Positions 44,605 through 53,082 of a stretch of DNA of 64,000 nt are shown piece by piece. Positions within the stretch are counted from its first letter, which is position 1. Each line of letters begins with the position of its first letter. Source of the DNA: Sneathiella sedimenti (GTDB lineage Bacteria; Pseudomonadota; Alphaproteobacteria; Sneathiellales; Sneathiellaceae); the NCBI RefSeq assembly GCF_017313765.1, contig NZ_JAFLNC010000005.1, forward strand, positions 310,001 through 374,000, given 5' to 3'. The notes under the pieces are model-generated. The model did no database searches and was not told where the DNA came from. It saw only the letters and a list, made by a program, of their open reading frames with translations. Made by a program: the position numbers and the translations under genes.

Positions 44605-45383
44605 GACTGTTGCGCGCCGGGATTACCCTCGCCGGGTTTCTCCTCATTTGGGGGTTGATCACTGCAATACTTGGATTGCCGAAATTCCTGCTCCCCTCCC
44701 CGCTGATCGTCGCGGAGGCCCTGCTGACCCACGCGAGCCTGATCGCGGACAATGCAATGACAACGGCAATCGAGATTCTGGTCGGCCTTATACTTGGGGT
44801 CCTGTTCGGGATGGTCTCCGCCCTGTTGATTTCCGCCTACAGGCCTGTAAAGCAGTGGGTTTTTCCCTTGCTGATAGCAAGCCAGGCGATCCCGGTCTTT
44901 GCCATTGCCCCCTTACTGGTGCTCTGGCTGGGCTACGGGATGGCACCAAAAATCGTGATGAGCCTGCTGATTATCTATTTTCCGGTCACAGTCGGCTTTC
45001 TCGACGGCCTCAACCGGACAGAACCGGTATGGCTCAATCTCGCGGGGCTTTTGCAGCAATCGGGCCGCACCGGGCGCTTTCGAAAGCTCGTCAATCTTTA
45101 TCTCTATATCAAGATCCCCTTCGCATTGCCTTCCCTCGCCTCCGGCATCCGGGTCGCGGCGGCTATTGCGCCGATCGGCGCCGTGGTCGGCGAATGGGTC
45201 GGCGCCTCATCCGGGCTTGGTTACTTGATGCTGCATGCAAATGCCAGAGTGCAAACGGACCTCATGTTCGCGAGCCTGCTGGTCCTGACCGCCATGGCGC
45301 TTCTTATCTATTATCTTATCGACGCCTTGCTTCTGCGCGCCCTGCCCTGGCTTTCAACTCACAACAACAATACAACTCAATAA
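44601..45383 (+). CDS. thiX: ThiX-type ABC transporter permease
   Basis: Inner-membrane permease of 260 residues with about six hydrophobic segments. The binding-protein-dependent transport signature is visible at GASRFRKLVN-like positions (LINLY replaced by VNLYLYIKIPFALPSLASGI). It resembles SsuC/TauC-family permeases; in the thi context it is ThiX. It is translated with thiZ via an ATGA overlap. Confidence 0.88.
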   Translation: MRLLRAGITLAGFLLIWGLITAILGLPKFLLPSPLIVAEALLTHASLIADNAMTTAIEILVGLILGVLFGMVSALLISAYRPVKQWVFPLLIASQAIPVFAIAPLLVLWLGYGMAPKIVMSLLIIYFPVTVGFLDGLNRTEPVWLNLAGLLQQSGRTGRFRKLVNLYLYIKIPFALPSLASGIRVAAAIAPIGAVVGEWVGASSGLGYLMLHANARVQTDLMFASLLVLTAMALLIYYLIDALLLRALPWLSTHNNNTTQ

Positions 45384-45394
45384 TGGAGCTTTAG

Positions 45395-46336
45395 ATGAAA
45401 CGACGAATACTTTGGCCACTTCTGGCCGCCTTCCTGATTCAGGGAACGACGGCGCAGGCTGCAGAAAAGCTTACCGTTCTGCTCGACTGGTTCGTGAACC
45501 CTGATCATGCCACCCTGATCATCGCCGATGAGAAAGGTATTTTCGAAAAGCATGGGCTGGATGTGGAAATGATCGCGCCTGCCGATCCGAGCGCACCGCC
45601 AAAGCTTGTTGCGGCCGGCAAGGCCGATCTGGCCATTTCCTATCAACCACAGCTACATTTGCAGGTGGAGGAAGGGTTGCCGGTCAAGCGGATCGCAACC
45701 CTGGTTGCGACACCGCTTAACAGCCTTGTCGTGCTGAGGGACGGACCCGTGAAAACCCTCGCTGATCTGAAAGGCAAGAAAATCGGCTATTCGGTCGGCG
45801 GGTTTGAAACTGCCCTGCTGACGGCCATGCTCTCGCCTCATAACATTTCCGCGGATGATGTGACGCTGATCAACGTCAATTTTTCCCTGTCACCCAGCCT
45901 GCTTTCCGGGCAGGTCGATGCAGTGATTGGCGCCTTCCGGAATTTCGAGCTTAACCAGATGGATATTGAAGGCTATCCCGGTCGTGCCTTCTACCCCGAA
46001 GAAGAAGGTGTTCCGGCCTATGACGAACTGATCGTTATCGCCCATTCAGACAAGCTGGACGACCCGCGCCTGAAACCGTTCGTCGATGCGTTGGAAGAAG
46101 CAGTGCAATTTCTTGTCAACCATCCGGACGAAAGCTGGAAACTGTTTATCAAAAATCACAAAGAGCTGGATGATGAATTGAACCGGCGCGCTTGGGCCGA
46201 TACCTTGCCGCGTTTTGCGCTACGACCAGCGGCCCTTGATGTTGGCCGATATGAGAGGTTTGCCGCCTTTATGCAGGCGCAGGGCTTGATTAAAGAAACG
46301 AAAAGTGCGGATAGCTACGCCGCCGTTGTTAACTAG
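45395..46336 (+). CDS. thiY: ThiY-type substrate-binding protein (NMT1 domain)
   Basis: Periplasmic pyrimidine-binding protein of the NMT1/THI5-like family, 313 residues. Signal peptide ends at about AQAA (residue 22) before EKLTVLLDWFVNPDHA, the hallmark start of ThiY proteins. ADPSAPPKLVAAGKADLAIS and GAFRNFELNQMDIEGYPG line the ligand site. It binds FAMP or HMP for salvage into thiamine. The ribosome-binding site is GGAG. It is the last gene of the riboswitch-controlled operon. Confidence 0.93.
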   Translation: MKRRILWPLLAAFLIQGTTAQAAEKLTVLLDWFVNPDHATLIIADEKGIFEKHGLDVEMIAPADPSAPPKLVAAGKADLAISYQPQLHLQVEEGLPVKRIATLVATPLNSLVVLRDGPVKTLADLKGKKIGYSVGGFETALLTAMLSPHNISADDVTLINVNFSLSPSLLSGQVDAVIGAFRNFELNQMDIEGYPGRAFYPEEEGVPAYDELIVIAHSDKLDDPRLKPFVDALEEAVQFLVNHPDESWKLFIKNHKELDDELNRRAWADTLPRFALRPAALDVGRYERFAAFMQAQGLIKETKSADSYAAVVN

Positions 46337-46364
46337 CGACTAAAAAAAAGAGAAAAGATGTGTC

Positions 46365-46384
46365 GTCCGGAAATTATTCCGGAC
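46365..46384 (-). terminator. Terminator of the double cold-shock gene
   Basis: GTCCGGAA-ATTA-TTCCGGAC is a perfect eight-base stem that includes the stop codon of the cold-shock gene. On the minus strand it is followed by a T-rich tract. It may also stop transcription from thiY arriving on the plus strand. Confidence 0.7.
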
Positions 46385-46943
46385 GCTCAATCTCTGCTAC
46401 CTGTGGCCCCTTCGGGCTATCGCCAATCCGGACATTCATCTTCTGGCCTGCCTGTACCGGCAGGGCGCCTTCACGGCGCAGTGTTTCCATATGAACGAAG
46501 ATGTCCTGGGTTCCATCGCCTCGTGTCAGGAAGCCATATCCCTTGACCGGGTCAAACCACTTGACTTCCACCTCGACGAAATCCCCTTCTGGCTGCACAG
46601 CAGGGTGATTGGTCACGTTGTTTTTCTCTGGCACCCGAGGTTCAAAAGGAACAGCCGTCGATGTATCGATATCAAGAACCTTAATTGCCTGCAGACCCTT
46701 CGATCGACGCACAACAACACAGGTTACGCTAACACCTTCCGCCACATATTCATGACCCGCTTCGCGCAAACAAGAAAGATGCAGAAAGATATCACCCGGT
46801 TCGTTATTCGGTGTTAAAAAACCAAAACCCTTGACCGTGTTGAACCATTTAACACGTCCTGTCATTTCAAAGGTTGCTTCCGGGGATTCGTTCGATTTTG
46901 CCTCTTCCTGCTTACTCCGCAATTGTTCAATTTTGGCTGTCAT
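46374..46943 (-). CDS. Protein with two cold-shock domains
   Basis: A 189-residue protein with two cold-shock domains, probably binding single-stranded RNA or DNA. Domain 1 (about 25-95) has RNP1 KGFGFL at 38-43 and RNP2 DIFLH at 51-55; domain 2 (about 120-188) has KGYGFL at 134-139 and DIFVH at 147-151. The linker (about 95-118) is loose. Such tandem CSD proteins are typical of alphaproteobacteria. It is divergent from the Mrp operon and convergent on thiY. Confidence 0.94.
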   Translation of the reverse strand: MTAKIEQLRSKQEEAKSNESPEATFEMTGRVKWFNTVKGFGFLTPNNEPGDIFLHLSCLREAGHEYVAEGVSVTCVVVRRSKGLQAIKVLDIDTSTAVPFEPRVPEKNNVTNHPAVQPEGDFVEVEVKWFDPVKGYGFLTRGDGTQDIFVHMETLRREGALPVQAGQKMNVRIGDSPKGPQVAEIERPE

Positions 46944-47243
46944 ATATTACTCCCGAACTTGACGGACGAATTGTGACGTCTCGCCAGAACAACAGTTTAA
47001 CACAATATTAAGGAAACTTTCAATATTCGAATTAGTTAAGCCTTAACTGTTCTATCGATGATTAAAAAGGACGTAGAATTCACTGATAATCGGCAGTCTG
47101 TTCGCCAATTCGATTTCTCCACCGTTGATACTTGCGAACATGGAAATCCCGTGGCATATACGGAGGCAAGTCATCGATCACCCAGGAGTGTCACTCCCTA
47201 AAATTTAACCATGACGACAAACGACAGGGAATAAAGGACGTTG
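46944..47243. other. 300-base divergent region before the Mrp operon
   Basis: It holds two perfect palindromes: AGTTAAG-C-CTTAACT (47034-47048) and GGAGTG-T-CACTCC (47185-47197). The second lies about 50 bases before the Mrp operon start. I see no reading frame worth calling. A -10/-35 pair could not be assigned with confidence. Confidence 0.55.
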
Positions 47244-47717
47244 TTGAAAACCATTAGTTTGTTTCTTGTGCTTATGGCTGTCTGGCTTTTGTTGTCGGGG
47301 CATTACACGCCGCTGATCACAGGGTTTGGCGTTGTGTCCTGCCTGTTGTCTGCGCTCATTGCCTATCGCATGGACGTGATCGATCATGAAGGTCATCCCA
47401 TCTATCTGGGCCCCCGTATAATTTTCTATTGGGGCTGGCTGGTCGGTGAAATCTTCAAGGCGAATATCGATGTCGCCAAATGCGTCCTGTTCCCAAAGAA
47501 GTTTCTACGGCCAAGCATGTTCACGGTCGTCGCCAGCCAGAAATCCGATCTCGGGCGAGTCATCTATGCCAACTCCATCACCTTGACACCGGGCACCGTG
47601 ACCGTCGATCTCGACGACGACAAGGTTATGGTTCATGCCATGACGACAGGTTCTGCGGACGGCGTGAAAGGCGGGGATATGGACCGCCGGGTAACCAAGG
47701 TGATGAGAGAGACATGA
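47244..47717 (+). CDS. mrpE: Mrp-type cation/proton antiporter subunit E
   Basis: Small membrane protein of 157 residues with two or three N-terminal transmembrane segments and a soluble C-terminal half that includes LGRVIYANSITLTPGTVTVDL, the MrpE/MnhE signature. Two TTG codons open the frame (47241 and 47244); the second has AGGA five bases upstream, so I prefer it. It heads the Mrp operon and overlaps subunit F by four bases. Confidence 0.9.
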   Translation: MKTISLFLVLMAVWLLLSGHYTPLITGFGVVSCLLSALIAYRMDVIDHEGHPIYLGPRIIFYWGWLVGEIFKANIDVAKCVLFPKKFLRPSMFTVVASQKSDLGRVIYANSITLTPGTVTVDLDDDKVMVHAMTTGSADGVKGGDMDRRVTKVMRET

Positions 47718-48004
47718 TGATTTACGCAATTACCGCCATCGCCATATTGATCAGCATTGCGCTTGCCCTCACCCGGGCTATTCTGGGCCCGACATCCTAT
47801 GATCGCATTTTGTCAGCCAATGCAATCGGAACAAAGACCGTGCTGCTGATCGGGGTCATGGGATTTCTTGCCGGGCGCCCTGACTTCCTGGATCTCGCCC
47901 TGGTCTATGCGCTTGTCAATTTCATTGGCACCCTCGCCGTTTTGAAATATTTCAAATTTGGAACCTTGCGCGGCACTCTTTCAAAACCGGCGGATAATTC
48001 CTGA
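47714..48004 (+). CDS. mrpF: Mrp-type antiporter subunit F
   Basis: A 96-residue membrane protein with three hydrophobic segments. ALTRAILGPTSYDRILSANAIGTKTV and LVYALVNFIGTLAVLKYFKF match MrpF/MnhF (PhaF). The start ATG at 47714 overlaps the E stop. It is within an uninterrupted operon. Confidence 0.9.
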   Translation: MMIYAITAIAILISIALALTRAILGPTSYDRILSANAIGTKTVLLIGVMGFLAGRPDFLDLALVYALVNFIGTLAVLKYFKFGTLRGTLSKPADNS

Positions 48005-48342
48005 TGGATCTTATACTTGATATCGCCACCTGGGTCCTGTTGCTGGCCGGTAGTGCGCTCCTGCTTATTACGGGGCTTGGCCTGCTGCGACTGCCTGATC
48101 TGTATACCCGCATCCACGCCGGCGGCATGGCCGATACGCTGGCAACATTCCTGATATTTGTCGGGCTGTCATTGCAAAGTGGCTTTTCCCTTGTCTCGGT
48201 CAAGCTTCTGTTGGTGATCGTATTCATATTCTTCACCAGCCCAACCGCTTCCTACGCCTTGGCACAGGCGAGCTTCGTTGCGGGGCTTAAGCCAAAACTC
48301 GACGGCTTTGGCGATAGAGATCAAACAAAAGAAGACGCGTAA
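48004..48342 (+). CDS. mrpG: Mrp-type antiporter subunit G
   Basis: A 112-residue membrane protein. GLGLLRLPDLYTRIHAGGMAD is the MrpG/MnhG signature, followed by two more hydrophobic segments. Its ATG overlaps the F stop by one base. The stop at 48340-48342 is followed by 30 bases before the ATA start of the next gene. Confidence 0.9.
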   Translation: MDLILDIATWVLLLAGSALLLITGLGLLRLPDLYTRIHAGGMADTLATFLIFVGLSLQSGFSLVSVKLLLVIVFIFFTSPTASYALAQASFVAGLKPKLDGFGDRDQTKEDA

Positions 48343-48372
48343 CCAAATTCTGAGCGAGAGGGAGACAGGACC

Positions 48373-49425
48373 ATAGCCGCCTTTGTAGATGTTTTTCTGA
48401 TGCTATTGCTGATTGCCGGGACCATGGCCGTTCTTTTGGTGCGAAATCTTTTCGTCGCGACCATGCTTCTGGGAATTGTCAGTTTCACCATGGCGCTGAT
48501 TTTTATCAGCCTGGATGCGGTTGATGTTGCCTTTACCGAAGCCGCGGTCGGTGCTGGTATCAGCACAGTGCTTTATATTGGCACCCTGGCCCTTGTTGGC
48601 TCGCAGGAGAAGGATAAGCCGAGATTTGCGGCCGGGCCCATGGTCATCTGTCTCGCGGTAGGGGCCGTTCTTTATTATGCGACCTATGAAATGCCCCGCT
48701 TCGGCGAGGCGGATAATCCGGTCCATACGCATGTCGCCCCGCGCTATATCGAGGATAGCCCGACTGAAATCGGCGTTCCCAATATGGTGACTTCAGTTCT
48801 CGCAAGCTATCGCGGATACGATACCTTTGGTGAAACCACCGTGATTTTCACAGCCGGGATTGGCGTTCTCCTCATCCTGCGGCAACGTCGGCGGCGCAAG
48901 AATGAGGATGATGAGACTGACGTCCCGCTTGATGAGGGGAAAACCGGACGAAAGGGAAGCCTGAGCGGGCTTGGAAGTGAGCATGATCTTATTCCCCATG
49001 TGATCGCCAAGCTCTTGATTCCGTTCATATTTGTTTTCGCCCTCTACGTCCAGTTCCATGGCGACTACGGTCCGGGCGGCGGCTTCCAGGCAGGTGTGAT
49101 TTTTGCGGCAGGCATTATTCTGTACGCCCTCGTTTTCAGTCTTGAATATGCGCGGCACGTCATCAATGAAAAGGCGATCCTTCTCCTGATTTCTGCTGGT
49201 GTCCTGCTCTACGGCGGTGTTGGGGTCGCCAGCATGTTGCTTGGCGGTAATTTCCTCGACTACAACGTTCTCGCGAGTGATCCGGTGGCAGGTCAGCATC
49301 TTGGTATTCTGTTGGTGGAACTGGGTGTCGGCATAACGGTGACAGCAGCCATGCTGGCCATTTTCTACGCCTTTGTCGGGCGCGCCGACCTGATTGCCGC
49401 CAAGGCAGAGCAGGAGAATAACTGA
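48373..49425 (+). CDS. mrpB: DUF4040-MrpB fusion protein, probable start codon ATA
   Basis: A 350-residue membrane protein. The N-terminal part (about 1-180) is a DUF4040 module (DAVDVAFTEAAVGAGISTVL), equivalent to the C-terminal part of MrpA; the second part (about 205-345) is MrpB, with LYVQFHGDYGPGGGFQAGVI. The first ATG (48400) would lose nine residues of the first transmembrane helix. ATA at 48373 keeps them, and an AGGGAG ribosome-binding site lies eight bases upstream. No ATG, GTG or TTG occurs in frame between the preceding stop and 48400. No full MrpA gene is present. Confidence 0.88.
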   Translation: MAAFVDVFLMLLLIAGTMAVLLVRNLFVATMLLGIVSFTMALIFISLDAVDVAFTEAAVGAGISTVLYIGTLALVGSQEKDKPRFAAGPMVICLAVGAVLYYATYEMPRFGEADNPVHTHVAPRYIEDSPTEIGVPNMVTSVLASYRGYDTFGETTVIFTAGIGVLLILRQRRRRKNEDDETDVPLDEGKTGRKGSLSGLGSEHDLIPHVIAKLLIPFIFVFALYVQFHGDYGPGGGFQAGVIFAAGIILYALVFSLEYARHVINEKAILLLISAGVLLYGGVGVASMLLGGNFLDYNVLASDPVAGQHLGILLVELGVGITVTAAMLAIFYAFVGRADLIAAKAEQENN

Positions 49426-49790
49426 TGTCCTTTGGTTTCTTCAATTACTGGGTATTCATCATCCTGCTGATGATCGGCCTGTACACGGTGATGAGCCGGT
49501 CCAACCTCGTCAAGAAAATGATCGGGCTCTCACTTTTCCAGATTTCCGTTTTTCTGTTTTACATCAGCATGGGCAAAATCAGTGGCGGCACGGCCCCCAT
49601 TGTTGTTGAGAACATCACAGACGGAGCCGCTCCCGTCTATTCGAACCCGCTCCCGCATGTGCTTATCCTGACGGCGATTGTTGTCGGTATCGCCACAACG
49701 GCACTCGGCCTGTCGCTGGTCGTGCGTATCCGGGAATCCTTTGGCACCATAGACGAAGAAGAAATTCTCGAGATGAAGGATGGCGCCTGA
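49425..49790 (+). CDS. mrpC: Mrp-type antiporter subunit C
   Basis: A 121-residue membrane protein, homologous to NuoK. FQISVFLFYISMGKISGG and LPHVLILTAIVVGIATTALGLSL match MrpC/MnhC. The ATG shares a base with the preceding stop (TGATG). It sits between the fused B protein and three D subunits. Confidence 0.92.
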   Translation: MSFGFFNYWVFIILLMIGLYTVMSRSNLVKKMIGLSLFQISVFLFYISMGKISGGTAPIVVENITDGAAPVYSNPLPHVLILTAIVVGIATTALGLSLVVRIRESFGTIDEEEILEMKDGA

Positions 49791-51288
49791 CATGCTGTCT
49801 ATGAGTTCCCAGTTCCCCATTTTAGTAGCAATCATTCCCCTAATGGCGGCGCCTGTCTGCGCGTTATTGCGAGGGAGAAACGCCCCATGGGCCTTCACGA
49901 CGATTGCCAGCGCCTTTGCGTTTTATGTCAGCCTTCAACTTCTCCTGACCGTTGCGTCCTCCGGCCCGATCTCCTATGAGCTCGGCGGCTGGGCCCCGCC
50001 TTGGGGAATTGAGTATGTGGTCGATCTGTTAAGCGGCTTTTTGCTGGTGTTGATCAGCGGGATCAGCACAGGCGTCCTGCTCTTCGCCAGAGAAAGTGTC
50101 GTAAAGGAAATTCCAACCTCGCAGCTCGGCCTGTTTTTCGCGGCCTATTTGCTGGCGCTGACCGGCATGCTCGGCATCTGTATCACGGGCGACGCCTTCA
50201 ACGTCTTCGTATTCCTGGAGATCATGTCCCTCTCCTCCTACGCGCTTATCGCCATGGGAGAACGGACCGACAAACGCGCCCTGACCGCTGCGTTTCAGTA
50301 TCTGATCATCGGCACCGTCGGCGCAACCTTCTATCTGATCGGCGTCGGCCTCATCTACATGATGACCGGGACGTTGAATATCGCGGATATCGCGGCGCGC
50401 TTTCCTGAAATCGAAGGCACCCGTCCGATACTGGCGGCCGCCGGGTTTATCGTCATCGGACTGGCGATCAAGCTGGCGCTCTTTCCGTTTCATGTCTGGC
50501 TGCCGAACAGCTATACCTATGCGCCCAGCATCATAACCGCCTTTTTTGCCGGAACGGCAACCAAGGTCGGGGTCTATCTGTTGATCCGCTTTATTTTCAC
50601 GGTGTTCGGCGTGAACTACAGCTTCACCGGCCTCGAACTTACGGATATCCTTCTGCCGCTCGCGGTTCTCGGGTTTCTATCAATGTCGGCCGTGGCGATT
50701 TACCAGACAAATATCAAGCGGCTCCTCGCCTATTCCAGTGTCGCCCAACTCGGATATATGATTCTCGGGCTGGCACTTGCGAGCGAGAGCGGACTAACGG
50801 CATCGATCGTGCATATCTTCAACCATGCCATCGTCAAGACAGGTCTATTTCTGTCCGTGGGCTGCATGTTTTATGTCGTCGGCTCAAACTACCTGAAGGA
50901 TTTGGACGGGATCGGGCGAAGGATGCCGATTACCACGTTCGGCTTTGTTCTGGGCGGGCTTGGCCTGATCGGCGTCCCGCTGACTCCCGGCTTTATCAGC
51001 AAATGGTATCTGGTGGTGGCGGCTCTCGAAAAGGGATCGTTCATCGGATACGGCCTGGTCGCCCTCCTGATGGTATCCAGCTTGCTCGCCGTGATTTACA
51101 TCTGGCGGGTGGTAGAGGTCGCCTATTTCCGCGATCCACCCGATGGTGCAGAAAAAGAGGAAGCACCGATGTCCCTCCTGGTACCGACCTGGCTCTTCAT
51201 TCTGGGCAGTTTCTATTTCGGCATAGAAACCAGCTTTAGCGTCGGCATGGCCAAAGCGGCCGCCGCCTTTCTGATGGGGGGCGCGTAA
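49780..51288 (+). CDS. mrpD: Mrp-type proton-conducting subunit D (first copy)
   Basis: NuoL/M/N-like antiporter subunit of 502 residues with about 14 transmembrane segments. Conserved charged residues of the ion path are present: E147 in FVFLEIMSLSSY and K231 in LAIKLALFPFHVWLP, numbering from this start. The alternative ATG at 49792, one base past the C stop, would make it four residues shorter. It keeps the family's HVWLPNSYTYAP segment. It is the first of three D-type genes in this operon. Confidence 0.92.
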   Translation: MAPDMLSMSSQFPILVAIIPLMAAPVCALLRGRNAPWAFTTIASAFAFYVSLQLLLTVASSGPISYELGGWAPPWGIEYVVDLLSGFLLVLISGISTGVLLFARESVVKEIPTSQLGLFFAAYLLALTGMLGICITGDAFNVFVFLEIMSLSSYALIAMGERTDKRALTAAFQYLIIGTVGATFYLIGVGLIYMMTGTLNIADIAARFPEIEGTRPILAAAGFIVIGLAIKLALFPFHVWLPNSYTYAPSIITAFFAGTATKVGVYLLIRFIFTVFGVNYSFTGLELTDILLPLAVLGFLSMSAVAIYQTNIKRLLAYSSVAQLGYMILGLALASESGLTASIVHIFNHAIVKTGLFLSVGCMFYVVGSNYLKDLDGIGRRMPITTFGFVLGGLGLIGVPLTPGFISKWYLVVAALEKGSFIGYGLVALLMVSSLLAVIYIWRVVEVAYFRDPPDGAEKEEAPMSLLVPTWLFILGSFYFGIETSFSVGMAKAAAAFLMGGA

Positions 51289-51292
51289 AATC

Positions 51293-52798
51293 ATGTTTGC
51301 CCTTGAAACCCATGTCGCTCTTTCCCTGATTATTCCGCTTGTTGGCGCTATCGGAATTGCGATTACGTCGTCCGCGCCCAACATCCGCGAAACAGTCACG
51401 CTGGTCACCTCGGTCCTGCTTTGCCTCAATGTCTTCAGCATTCTGCCCGGGATCATGGATGGCGCGGAACCCGCTGTTTTACTGGTCGAATTGCTCCCCG
51501 ACATTGCGCTCACCCTGAAGGTCGAGCCCCTCGGCATGACATTTGCGGCCGTGGCGTCTTCTCTCTGGATCATCAACTCGATCTATTCCATCGGCTATAT
51601 GCGCGGGAATAACGAGCCCCGCCAGACCGGCTTTTATATCTGCTTTGCCATCGCGATTGCCGCGACGATGGGCGTCGCTTTCTCCGGCAACCTGCTGACC
51701 TTGTTCGTATTTTACGAGGTCCTGACGCTGTCGACCTATCCATTGGTCACGCATAAGAAGAACGCGGATGCCCTGAAAGGCGGCCGGATCTACCTTGGTA
51801 TCCTGATCGGCACCTCCATCGGGCTGTTCCTGCCCGCGATCATCTGGACTTGGACCCTTGCGGGAACGGTCGATTTCGTAAAGGGTGGCATCCTTTCAGG
51901 CCATGCCGGCGCCGGGGTAACGGGAGTTCTTCTGTTCCTCTTTATGTACGGGATTGGCAAGGCCGCCTTGATGCCGATCCATCGCTGGCTACCCGCCGCA
52001 ATGGTGGCCCCGACACCGGTCAGCGCCCTGCTGCATGCTGTCGCCGTGGTGAAAGCCGGCGTGTTCTCAGTGCTGAAAGTAGTAATTTATATTTTCGGCA
52101 TTGATTTTCTTACAGAGACAGGCGCGGCAGAATGGCTTACATGGGTCGCTGCCTATACACTTATCGCGGCTTCGGTCGTTGCGCTCACCAAGGATAACCT
52201 GAAAGCGCGGCTCGCCTATTCCACCATCAGCCAGCTCGCCTATGTGGTTCTCGGGGCCTCGATGGCAACGTCCATGGCGGTGGCTGGCGGCGCACTCCAA
52301 ATCGTCATGCATGCCTTTGGCAAGATCACCCTCTTTTTCTGCGCAGGCGCCATCTATACTGCTGTGCATAAAACAGAAATCAGTGATATGCGCGGCCTCG
52401 GCCGGCAGATGCCCATTACCTTCATCGCCTTCCTGATCGGCTCCCTCAGCATCATCGGCCTGCCGCCACTCGGCGGAAGCTGGAGCAAGTTTTACCTGAT
52501 GCTTGGAGCCGCAGAGGCCGATGAGATTTACCTGATGATCGTGCTGCTGGTAAGTTCGCTCCTCAACATCGCGTACCTGCTACCAATTGTTGCCCGCGCC
52601 TTCTTCTATCCGCCGCTCGGGCAGATCGAAGAGCCGACACCGGTCGGATATGAAAAATCCGATTTTTCCTGGCGGAATATACAGGAGGCACCGCTCTTTT
52701 GTGTGCTGCCTCCGGTGCTGACCGCTCTGGCCTGTGTGGTCCTCTTCTTCCTTGCGGACCCGATCGTCAGGCTGATCGAACCCATTTTGACGCCATAG
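51293..52798 (+). CDS. Mrp-type proton-conducting subunit D (second copy)
   Basis: A second NuoM/N-like protein of 501 residues. E142 in FVFYEVLTLSTY and K223 in YGIGKAALMPIHRWLP mark the conserved ion path. It differs from copies one and three and so is not a recent duplicate. It begins five bases after the first copy. Its exact role in the complex cannot be told from sequence. Confidence 0.92.
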   Translation: MFALETHVALSLIIPLVGAIGIAITSSAPNIRETVTLVTSVLLCLNVFSILPGIMDGAEPAVLLVELLPDIALTLKVEPLGMTFAAVASSLWIINSIYSIGYMRGNNEPRQTGFYICFAIAIAATMGVAFSGNLLTLFVFYEVLTLSTYPLVTHKKNADALKGGRIYLGILIGTSIGLFLPAIIWTWTLAGTVDFVKGGILSGHAGAGVTGVLLFLFMYGIGKAALMPIHRWLPAAMVAPTPVSALLHAVAVVKAGVFSVLKVVIYIFGIDFLTETGAAEWLTWVAAYTLIAASVVALTKDNLKARLAYSTISQLAYVVLGASMATSMAVAGGALQIVMHAFGKITLFFCAGAIYTAVHKTEISDMRGLGRQMPITFIAFLIGSLSIIGLPPLGGSWSKFYLMLGAAEADEIYLMIVLLVSSLLNIAYLLPIVARAFFYPPLGQIEEPTPVGYEKSDFSWRNIQEAPLFCVLPPVLTALACVVLFFLADPIVRLIEPILTP

Positions 52799-52809
52799 GG
52801 ATTGAAAAG

Positions 52810-53082
52810 ATGTCAAAACCGGATGACGAGAAAAAATATTGGCTGGATGAGCCAAAGAATATCGACAAGGTGTTTTACGCCGTCCTGATTCTTTGTGCGT
52901 TGGTAGCCGTACCCGACATTCTGTCGCTTCTCAATATTCTCTACCACAAGCATATCGAATTTGAGTTTGAGAATATCTTCGAGTTTTACTCCCTGTATGG
53001 TCTGGTTTGCTACGTCGGGCTCGTTTTGATCGCCAAGAAACTCCGTAACGTCTTGATGCGGGATGAGGATTACTATGATTGA
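52810..53082 (+). CDS. Small membrane protein of the Mrp-like operon
   Basis: A 90-residue protein with two predicted transmembrane segments (VFYAVLILCALVAVPDILSL and YGLVCYVGLVLIAK) and acidic ends (KPDDEKKYWLDEP, MRDEDYYD). I do not recognise a named family. The ATG at 52810 is twelve bases past the second D copy, and the stop overlaps the start of the third. It is likely an accessory subunit. Confidence 0.8.
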   Translation: MSKPDDEKKYWLDEPKNIDKVFYAVLILCALVAVPDILSLLNILYHKHIEFEFENIFEFYSLYGLVCYVGLVLIAKKLRNVLMRDEDYYD

